From JACQFZ01 sp041485885 (GTDB taxonomy: Bacteria > Pseudomonadota > Gammaproteobacteria > Acidiferrobacterales > Sulfurifustaceae), in NCBI GenBank assembly GCA_041485885.1, contig JBGPKL010000072.1:1-16092 (forward strand): a stretch of 16,092 nucleotides of DNA, read 5' to 3'. A program made the position numbers and the translations under genes. This document shows, piece after piece, positions 6,140-12,241 of the stretch. Numbering within the stretch: position 1 is the first letter of the stretch; the number at the start of each line of letters is the position of its first letter. The notes below the pieces were generated by a model, which had not been told where the DNA came from, ran no database searches, and saw only the letters and a program-made list of their open reading frames with translations.

Positions 6140-6364
6140 CAAGTTTCCGCGCCTCGGCTCGTTCATGGCGATAAGGATGCGCTCGTGCCGGTCAACCAAT
6201 CAGTGGCGCTGGCGCAACGGCTGAGGGACAACCCGGCACCGCTGCTGTTGGGGATTTTTCCGGAAGTAGGTTACGGGGTCATGTTGTCCAGTCTCAATCT
6301 CTCGCAACTTATTGACGAGATGACTCGGTTTATTGTGGCGATCGAGTCCAGCAACTTCTATTAG
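6140..6364 (+). pseudogene. Alpha/beta hydrolase, C-terminal remnant
   Basis: Immediately after the nitrilase stop, one frame reads APRLVHGDKDALVPVNQSVA, followed by LAQRL, a hydrophobic strand (LLLGIFPEVGYG), and a terminal helix ending IVAIESSNFY before TAG 6362-6364. LVHGDKD-LVP with its Asp is the hallmark of the strand carrying the acid residue of alpha/beta hydrolases. The position where the catalytic His is expected (usually GHG or GHF) reads VGYGV, so the His is replaced by Tyr. The N-terminal two thirds, including the nucleophile serine, are absent and there is no start codon with a ribosome site. It is a dead fragment, perhaps of a gene once adjacent to the nitrilase. Confidence 0.65.
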
Positions 6365-6541
6365 TAGAGGCAAAAGCCTAGGCGCCGAAATACCCGCAAC
6401 GTCGACATTGGCTCTTATACATGAATTTGTCATGGCGACTCTGTTATCCTAACGCCCTCATTTCCCGACTCTCCGATAAACAACTGGCCAGGTCGGCAAA
6501 TCAACCAAGGCTTCGTTGCAAACGGGATTGACGAACAAGAG
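6365..6541. other. Intergenic stretch upstream of the zinc-ribbon methyltransferase
   Basis: These 177 bp should carry the promoter of the methyltransferase gene. TTGTCA at about 6426-6431 resembles a -35 box, but no -10 hexamer lies at a normal distance. A small hairpin (AGGC-AAAA-GCCT, about 6367-6378) follows the hydrolase remnant. Nothing else was recognised. Confidence 0.35.
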
Positions 6542-7387
6542 ATGGAGACGGACTCAATTAATCACCGCAGTTTCGACGAACTCGAGCGCGTCCATAAGCT
6601 GATCGATGCAATTCCGAAAGAGGGCGGGTCGGTACTGGACGCCGGCGCGAGGGATGGATATCTGTCCACTCTACTCGCGAATCACTTTGAGATCGTCACG
6701 GCGCTCGATCAAAAGAAACCCGAGATACGTCACGCGAAGATCGTCGCGGTGCAAGGCGATATTACGTCGCTCGAATATCCCGACGATTCGTTCGACTGCG
6801 TGATGTGCGCCGAAGTGTTGGAACATATACCGCAGCCGTTGCTGAAACGGGCGTGCGGGGAATTGCAGAGAGTCACTCGCAGGCATTTGCTCATCGGCGT
6901 TCCCTACAAACAAGACATTCGTGTTTCTCGCACGACGTGCTACACCTGCGGCAAGAAGAATCCTCCGTGGGGGCACGTCAATATCTTCGATGAGCGCCGC
7001 CTAAAGAGTTCGTTCCCGGGGTTGCACGCGGAAAAAATATCGCACGTCGGTAGAACGACGGCGGTGACCAACGCGGTTTCGACGTTCCTTATGGACCTCG
7101 CCGGCAATCCGTACGGAACTTACTCGCAAGAAGAGAGCTGCGTACATTGCGGTGCCCGTTTGCGGGAGCCACCGCCGCGGAATTTATTCAAAAAGGTCTG
7201 CACCAAGGCCGCGTTCTGGCTGAATGACGCTCAAGCACGATTCGTCCAGCCCCGCCCGATCTGGATACATATGCTGTTTCGCAAGCCGGCGCCGCCGATT
7301 CAAATTAGGAACACAACGTCGCCGCCCTCGCAGAGCATTCGCCATTCGTTGCCTCCGCGAAAACACACGCGTGATGGGGCGCGCTAG
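6542..7387 (+). CDS. Class I methyltransferase with inserted zinc-ribbon-like CxxC pairs
   Basis: The product has 281 residues. The methyltransferase core comprises VLDAGARDGYLSTLL (31-45, SAM glycine loop in a DAGARDG variant), TALDQKKP (53-60), GDITSLEYPDDSFDCVMC (72-89), AEVLEHIPQPLL (90-101), and HLLIGVPY (115-122). After the core come CYTC (133-136) with a His-containing stretch PPWGHVN, then CVHC (200-203). These four cysteines could bind one structural zinc ion, as in sugar or lipid methyltransferases of surface-glycan clusters. The C-terminal 40 residues are basic and proline-rich and are probably disordered. The acceptor is unknown. The ATG has only a weak AAGAG upstream. The stop overlaps the stop of the convergent enoyl-CoA hydratase gene by four bases (CTAG). 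Confidence 0.8.
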   Translation: METDSINHRSFDELERVHKLIDAIPKEGGSVLDAGARDGYLSTLLANHFEIVTALDQKKPEIRHAKIVAVQGDITSLEYPDDSFDCVMCAEVLEHIPQPLLKRACGELQRVTRRHLLIGVPYKQDIRVSRTTCYTCGKKNPPWGHVNIFDERRLKSSFPGLHAEKISHVGRTTAVTNAVSTFLMDLAGNPYGTYSQEESCVHCGARLREPPPRNLFKKVCTKAAFWLNDAQARFVQPRPIWIHMLFRKPAPPIQIRNTTSPPSQSIRHSLPPRKHTRDGAR

Positions 7388-8184
7388 CGGCCCTTGAATA
7401 CCGGTTTGCGTTTTTCAACGAACGCCGTGACGCCCTCGAGGTGATCCTCGGTCGCGACGGCGATCGCCATGCCCTCGGCCTCGCGGTGCGATTGCTCATC
7501 CCAGGTGTTGTCGAGCGATGAACGAATGAGGCGCTTCGCGATACCGAGCGCCACGGTCGGTCCGTCGGCGAGTTTACGCGCGATCTTCGTTGTTTCTTCG
7601 GCAAGCTGCGCGCGCGGAACCACCCAGTTGACGAGGCCGAGCTCGAGCGCCTTTTGCGCGGGAAAGCGCTCGCCGAGCAATATCAGCTCGAGCGCCTTGC
7701 GTTCGCCGACGATGCGCGGCAGAAAATAGGTCGCACCCCCGTCGGCCGAAAGCCCCACGTGCCGGTAGGCCAGCGTGAAGAACGCGTCGTCGGCGGCGAT
7801 CGCGAGATCAGAGGCCAGCGCGAAGCTGAACCCGATGCCGGCGGCCGCGCCTTGTATCGAGACCAACACCGGCTTTGGCATACGGCGCAAGTGATACAGA
7901 AACTGATGGGTGGCCACGATTCGCTGTTCCATGCCGGTGACGTGCGCTTCGCGCGTTTCCTTCAGCGCCTTATGGAAGCCTTTGACGTCGCCGCCCGCCA
8001 TGAAGTTGTCGCCCGCGCCGCGCAGCACGACGCAGCGCACCGCGGGGTCGCGCTCGAACCGCGCCGATGCCTCGACCAATCCTTGCATCATCTCCGCCGA
8101 CAGCGCATTCAACGCCGCCGGCCGATTCAACGTGATGGTGCCGATGCCATTCGATACTTCCGATAGTACGTGTTGTTCGTTCAT
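7384..8184 (-). CDS. Enoyl-CoA hydratase/isomerase family protein
   Basis: This 266-residue crotonase-fold enzyme acts on acyl-CoA thioesters, classically hydrating 2-enoyl-CoA in beta-oxidation. Seen: GIGTITLNRPAALNALS (13-29), the first oxyanion-hole loop VLRGAGDNFMAGGDVKGF (about 53-70), the second oxyanion-hole loop SIQGAAAGIGFSFALASDLA (about 108-127), and HVGLSADGGATYFLPRIVG (about 141-159). Length fits a single-domain crotonase. At the place of the second catalytic Glu there is Asp in SADGG, and the first Glu position is also not Glu. It may therefore be an isomerase of the PaaG type rather than a hydratase. The ATG (8182-8184) has AGAGGTGA just upstream. Confidence 0.88.
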   Translation of the reverse strand: MNEQHVLSEVSNGIGTITLNRPAALNALSAEMMQGLVEASARFERDPAVRCVVLRGAGDNFMAGGDVKGFHKALKETREAHVTGMEQRIVATHQFLYHLRRMPKPVLVSIQGAAAGIGFSFALASDLAIAADDAFFTLAYRHVGLSADGGATYFLPRIVGERKALELILLGERFPAQKALELGLVNWVVPRAQLAEETTKIARKLADGPTVALGIAKRLIRSSLDNTWDEQSHREAEGMAIAVATEDHLEGVTAFVEKRKPVFKGR

Positions 8185-8440
8185 GACTCACCTCTTGGTG
8201 TATTGCAGCTACGTGTAATCGCGCTTACCGCGACTTTGGTTCCGGACGCACCGGCGACGGGTACTAAAATGTGCGCAGACGACCACTCGGAGCGATTCGT
8301 ATTCGCCGCCATGCAAGGCACCGCCGGCAGCCGGTTTCGGGCGGCGCGCACAATGCATGGTTCCGACGCCGGATATCGCGCGCCGCTTTCTGGACTGACT
8401 CGAACGGATGCGAAGACGAGTGAGAAGCGCTCGAACGACA

Positions 8441-9190
8441 CTATGCCTTACGCGCTTTGTGGAACGCCACCGTCCCCAACAAAACCGACTTGCCGACGAC
8501 GTTCGAGTAACCGAGCTCCGCCAGGAGGTGGGAAAGTTCATCCGTCGAGTAAAACAGGCGGATCGCTTCGATAAAGTAGCGCCGGCACCTCACCGCCGCC
8601 GCGCCGCTGCGAAACGCGCGCGAGATGAGCGACACGCAGATCGTTAAGTAGAGGCAGTAAGCTTCTTCTATGAATTTGTTCGCCGGTCGCAACATGTCGC
8701 AATGATAGAAACGGCCGCCGGGCTTGAGCACACGAAGAATTTCCGAGAATACTTCGATAACCCGCAAATGCCGCGTGGCCCACTGTAGCGTCACGATGTC
8801 GAAGTAGTTGTCGGGAAACGGCAGGCGGTGGACGTCGCCGATGGAAGCATTGATGTGAAAATCCCGTTCACGCGCCAAGTTTCTGCCGACTTTCTGCATC
8901 GCCTCGCTTTTATCGACGGCGTAGATTTCGAGGCTCGGCTCGCGCTTTAGGAGATCGATTCCGATGACGTTAGTGCCGGCGCACACATCCAAGACCTTCT
9001 GGTTGGCTTGAGTGTCGATCGTCGATATGAACCTTCGCCGCAGGCTGTTCAACAAACCGAGGCTCGCGAAAATATTCGCGCGGTCGTAGTACTTGGCGAC
9101 GTCGGCGAAGACGGCGTCGAGCTCGTGGGTCCAGATCGATTCAAAAGCCCGCGTGCGCGCGTTTTCCTTCTCGATATAAATCCAGTTCAT
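8441..9190 (-). CDS. UbiE/COQ5-type SAM methyltransferase
   Basis: The product has 249 residues. It shows FADVAKYYDRANIFASLGL (28-46), the N-terminal signature of the UbiE/MenG family (VA-YD-N---S-G). Motif I is VLDVCAGTNVIGIDLL (66-81), followed by acidic AVDKSEAM (91-98), ASIGDVHRLPFPDNYFDIVT (about 115-134), and ILRVLKPGGRFYHCDM. In place of the usual FGLRNV block it has WATRHL. The segment rich in YLTICVSLIS is more hydrophobic than in quinone-biosynthesis UbiE, suggesting a paralogue with a different, perhaps lipid, acceptor. The ATG (9188-9190) has AGGGAG about 6 bases upstream. It is on the same strand as the enoyl-CoA hydratase but 256 bp upstream of it, so co-transcription is uncertain. 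Confidence 0.85.
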   Translation of the reverse strand: MNWIYIEKENARTRAFESIWTHELDAVFADVAKYYDRANIFASLGLLNSLRRRFISTIDTQANQKVLDVCAGTNVIGIDLLKREPSLEIYAVDKSEAMQKVGRNLARERDFHINASIGDVHRLPFPDNYFDIVTLQWATRHLRVIEVFSEILRVLKPGGRFYHCDMLRPANKFIEEAYCLYLTICVSLISRAFRSGAAAVRCRRYFIEAIRLFYSTDELSHLLAELGYSNVVGKSVLLGTVAFHKARKA

Positions 9191-9480
9191 ATTGGCTCCC
9201 TGCTCGATTCGTTAGAAAGATTCGGCGAACGGTTCGGGTCACGGCGGCGGCGACAACGGGCTGACTCTTCGGCCGGTTGATCTCCCGCGGCGTGAAGTGT
9301 GCCCGGTTCGACAGGTCCGATATTCCGCACCGACGCGAGAATACCGACCGGCCGCAACGCGAATATTGACACACGTCAAAATTAAGGGCGACGAAAATCG
9401 GTGCGCCGCCTCGCCGAGCGGGGCGAACGGAGTGGGAAATCGGAGGGTGGAAGCGGCGGTAGGAAAAAAGGGGCGAAGTG
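9191..9480. other. Intergenic region upstream of the UbiE-type gene
   Basis: These 290 bp separate the first AraC gene from the methyltransferase. A short inverted repeat, TTGAC-ACAC-GTCAA (9366-9379), could be an operator half-site pair or a coincidental -35-like sequence. No complete promoter or terminator was identified. Confidence 0.4.
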
Positions 9481-10425
9481 TTACGTGTCGGCGGCGTGCC
9501 GATAATGGGTCGGCGTCACGCCGTATCTCGCCTTGAACTTTGTCGCGAAGTGCGACTGGCTCTTAAAGCCCATCGAATTCGCCACTTCGGCGATCGACAG
9601 TATGTTGTCGGCACGCAGCAGCTCCGCGCAGACGTGCAACCGCTCTTCGAGTATGTATTGGTATGGCGTGGTGCCCGTGGCGGCGTAGAAGGCGCGTATG
9701 AAGTGCGCCTCGGACAGGTTAACCAGCTCCGCCAGATCCTTCATATAGATATCGGCGGCAAGGTTCGCCCGGATGAAATCGATGACCCGTCTAAGCAGAT
9801 GCGGTCGCAGCGGAGATCCGCCCTTGGATCGATCGAGCTCATGCAACTGCGCCGGGCCGACGTCGGAGTACGTGCGCAGCAGATGTCCCAGCAGCAATTG
9901 CTGCGCCTGGCCGAGAAACAGGCAATCGAGCTGGCGCGTCGATTCGTTGTACGTTTCGATTTCGCTCGTCAGCATTTGAAAATATCCGGTTAACCAGGAA
10001 TCCTCGACGGCGAAAAACGCTTGAATGGACGCGCAGCGCCCGCTCTTCGCGTGTTGCTCGGAAAACCGTTGTATCAGCGCCGGGGGAATGTACAGCTCGA
10101 GGAAGGTACTATCGTTTTCGATCACGTACTGCGCGCGCTCGCCGCTCGGGATGAAAGTAAAGATGCCGGGGTGACTATGCTTGCGCAGGGTTTGGCCGCC
10201 GATGATCTTCGAGATGGGCGTCGAGCCCTCGACGCGATAAATCAGCATGTGATCCATCACGCACTCGCTGGCAACGCGGTGCGCCGGTAGTTTCCATTTG
10301 GCCGCGTAGAAACGACTGCCCATATCTCCGCGCACCACATAGAGCGGCTGCCATCGGCGCCGATGCGCAAGAGTTGATATGGCGTTCGTGACGTTTGCCT
10401 CGGCCGGAACCTCGGTCTTTGCCAC
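9481..10425 (-). CDS. AraC-family transcriptional regulator (paralogue 1)
   Basis: This is a 314-residue regulator. The N-terminal half is a cupin-like sensing domain (LYVVRGDMGSRFYAAKWKLP near 30-48, KHSHPGIFTFIPSGERAQYV near 102-121). The C-terminal 100 residues are the double HTH: LRPHLLRRVIDFIRANLAAD, then KDLAELVNLSEAHFIRAFYA (first HTH), TPYQYILEERL, and IAEVANSMGFKSQSHFATKF (second HTH), then YGVTPTHYR. GTG 10423-10425 is preferred. It has GGGGGG eight bases upstream and gives the same length as paralogue 2. The upstream TTG at 10480-10482 lies inside the likely -35 box. The protein is closely similar to the products at 10815 and 14822. The effector and targets are unknown; neighbours suggest control of the UbiE gene or the chemoreceptor. 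Confidence 0.9.
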   Translation of the reverse strand: MAKTEVPAEANVTNAISTLAHRRRWQPLYVVRGDMGSRFYAAKWKLPAHRVASECVMDHMLIYRVEGSTPISKIIGGQTLRKHSHPGIFTFIPSGERAQYVIENDSTFLELYIPPALIQRFSEQHAKSGRCASIQAFFAVEDSWLTGYFQMLTSEIETYNESTRQLDCLFLGQAQQLLLGHLLRTYSDVGPAQLHELDRSKGGSPLRPHLLRRVIDFIRANLAADIYMKDLAELVNLSEAHFIRAFYAATGTTPYQYILEERLHVCAELLRADNILSIAEVANSMGFKSQSHFATKFKARYGVTPTHYRHAADT

Positions 10426-10453
10426 TTGTCGTTCCCCCCAATTCGGTTGCGCG

Positions 10454-10482
10454 ATTGTCGAAATGCTATCGCGCTTTGTCAA
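10454..10482 (-). promoter_or_regulatory. Sigma-70-type promoter of AraC paralogue 1
   Basis: On the minus strand TTGACA (10482-10477), a 17-base spacer and GACAAT (10459-10454) form a near-consensus promoter, placing transcription start about 20 bases before the GTG. The same arrangement with the same spacer length lies before paralogue 2. Confidence 0.6.
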
Positions 10483-10814
10483 TTAATGGTGTCGCTTCCG
10501 CGACCCGCGCCTTTCCAGCGCTGCGTTTTGACGGCTGTCGAGAAACGCTCGCCGTTGTTCAAATATTAGCTTTCGTACAGCCAATTGCCACTGGGTCGGT
10601 TCGTCCGCTGGGGTACCATTAGAAGCGGCGCTACGACAGGTGTCTAGTGTATTCGCCATCGACGCGAGCCTTAACTTCAAGCCATTCGTCGACCGAAAGA
10701 AAATCTTCTCGATCACACGCTGGCGAAGGAAAAAACCGCCAAACGGTCGGCGATCCGAGAATCAGCATTCTAGTTAAGGAAGCGGAAAGAAATAATCGAA
10801 GGAGAGGCGGTGCT
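10483..10814. other. Region between AraC paralogues 1 and 2
   Basis: This region lies behind the promoter of paralogue 1. A minus-strand open frame (stop at 10483-10485) could start at ATG 10657-10659 with AAGG about 9 bases ahead, giving a 58-residue basic peptide. It matches no family I know, its codon use is mixed, and it covers the -35 side of the promoter, so it is probably not a gene. The terminator candidate at about 10729-10752 lies here. Confidence 0.35.
10729..10752 (-). terminator. Possible rho-independent terminator after AraC paralogue 2
   Basis: On the minus strand CGCC-GACCGTTT-GGCG is followed at once by GTTTTTT, about 60 bases beyond the stop of the second AraC gene. The stem is only four to five pairs, so it would be weak; position and T-run favour it. 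Confidence 0.4.
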
Positions 10815-11759
10815 TTAGCTACTGCCTGCGTGCCGATAGGATGTGGGCGTCACTCCGTAGTGCGCCTTGAACTTCGTTGCGAAGTGCGATTGGTTCTTAA
10901 AGCCCATCGATTTCGCGACTTCGGCGACCGAGAGCCCGTTGTCGGCGCGCAGAAGCTCGGCGCAGGTTCGCAGCCGCTCCTGCAGCATATATTGGTAGGG
11001 CGTGCTGCCGGCCGCTCCGTAAAAGGAGCGGATAAAATGCGCCTCGGACAAATGAACGAGCTCGGCGAGATCCGTCAGGTATATGTCGGCGGCTAGGTTC
11101 GCTCGAATGAAGTCGGTGACGCGCCGAAGCAGGTGCGGCCGCAGCGCATAGGGTCCTTTCGGCCGCTCGGCTTGGTGGATGTCGTCGAGGCGGACGTCGG
11201 AATACGCACGCAGCAAATGTCTAAGCACGAGCTGCTGCGACTGACCGAGCAGCAGCGAATCGGGTTGTCGCGCGCAGTCGCCATACGTCTCAATTTCGCT
11301 TGCCAGCATTCGAAAATATCCGGCCAACCATGAATCTTCGACGGCAAAGAGCGGCTGAATAGAGGCGCAGCGCCCGCTCTTCGCATGTTGCTCGCAAAAC
11401 CGTTGAATGAGCGCCGGGGAAATATACAACTCGAGAAAGGTGCTTTGTTTTTCGAGCGCATACACCGCGTGCTCACCGCTCGGAATGAAGGAGACGGCGC
11501 CGGCATGGGAGTGCTTGCGTACCGTCGTGCCATTCGTAGTCTTGGAGGCGGACGTCACACCTTCGACGTGACAAACCAAGATGTGATCCAAGATACAGCC
11601 ACTTGTTATGCGGTGCGGCGGCAGCTTCCACTTCGCGGCGTAGAAACCACTTCCTCCATCGCCACGTACGACGTAGAGCGGCTGCCACTGGAGGCGCTGA
11701 ACAATAGTGGAAACGGCGTCTGTGACGTTTCCCTCAACTGGAAGCGCGGTTCTTACCAC
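10815..11759 (-). CDS. AraC-family transcriptional regulator (paralogue 2)
   Basis: This is a 314-residue regulator with the same two-part layout as its neighbours. The cupin-like half holds WQPLYVVRGDGGSGFYAAKW, KHSHAGAVSFIPSGEHAVY and STFLELYISPALIQRF. The double-HTH domain holds RPHLLRRVTDFIRANLAADI, LTDLAELVHLSEAHFIRSFY, TPYQYMLQERL, VAEVAKSMGFKNQSHFATKF, and YGVTPTSYRHA. It is closest to paralogue 1; the two look like a recent duplication. GTG 11757-11759 is chosen because GGGAGG lies just upstream and the length equals paralogue 1; the TTG at 11793-11795 falls inside the promoter spacer. The gene is divergent from the chemoreceptor gene, so its protein may control that gene. Confidence 0.9.
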   Translation of the reverse strand: MVRTALPVEGNVTDAVSTIVQRLQWQPLYVVRGDGGSGFYAAKWKLPPHRITSGCILDHILVCHVEGVTSASKTTNGTTVRKHSHAGAVSFIPSGEHAVYALEKQSTFLELYISPALIQRFCEQHAKSGRCASIQPLFAVEDSWLAGYFRMLASEIETYGDCARQPDSLLLGQSQQLVLRHLLRAYSDVRLDDIHQAERPKGPYALRPHLLRRVTDFIRANLAADIYLTDLAELVHLSEAHFIRSFYGAAGSTPYQYMLQERLRTCAELLRADNGLSVAEVAKSMGFKNQSHFATKFKAHYGVTPTSYRHAGSS

Positions 11760-11786
11760 GTGCCCTCCCTCAAAAATGGCCTCCGC

Positions 11787-11815
11787 ATTGTTCAAGTCCT
11801 ACTGTGCCTTGTCAA
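11787..11815 (-). promoter_or_regulatory. Sigma-70-type promoter of AraC paralogue 2
   Basis: On the minus strand TTGACA (11815-11810), a 17-base spacer and AACAAT (11792-11787) precede the GTG by 28 bases, nearly the same geometry as at paralogue 1 (29 bases). The flanking bases are also similar, consistent with duplication of gene plus promoter. Confidence 0.6.
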
Positions 11816-12241
11816 ATACTATCGCCCTCTCTCCCAAAACGACGCTCCGACCTAGTCCATTGCGACCACCAAAGACCATCGAGGACTAAGCAGGGTTTTG
11901 CTTGGTTAGCCAATCGCCACCTCGCGCACTCTGACGATAAGCTGGCGATCGAACCAATAAGCGGTTCACGCCGGGCGACCGTCGTCGCCACCACACTTGA
12001 GGCTTCGTCGTTCTCGGTCGCGGCGCCATCGCCGCGGATGCCGGAATTTTGACGTTTCAGAGTCGGAGAGGAGAACCGGAACCGCTTCCGAGTCGGCGTT
12101 GCGCGTGCCCCGACGGCGTGGAGCCCGCTGCACGCATTTCGACCGCCTTCCCAAATGAAGCTACACTTTATGGCACGTGTATTGCTCTCCTGCCGGGATA
12201 TCAACACTGCAAATTTTTGAGGGCGATAACGGGAAAATATC
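11816..12241. other. Divergent intergenic region between AraC paralogue 2 and the chemoreceptor
   Basis: About 430 bp lie between the two outward-facing genes. Open frames on both strands here have no recognisable protein features. The region should contain the chemoreceptor promoter and possibly AraC binding sites, but no clear direct-repeat operator was found. A GGCGATAA sequence at 12222-12229 resembles the -10 element of flagellar sigma-28 promoters, without a correctly spaced -35. Confidence 0.4.

Noticed and set aside
8185..8440. Frames on both strands between the enoyl-CoA hydratase and UbiE-type genes
   Set aside because: The translations show no motif and no ribosome site supports them; treated as an ordinary 256-bp intergenic region.
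10483..10659. Possible 58-residue small protein upstream of the first AraC gene
   Set aside because: It has a passable start but no family resemblance and mixed codon use, and it lies against the -35 side of the AraC promoter.
12222..12229. GGCGATAA as the -10 box of a flagellar sigma-28 promoter for the chemoreceptor
   Set aside because: The closest -35-like sequence (TCAA) is spaced about two bases too far and the transcript would have almost no leader. Not strong enough to annotate as a promoter.
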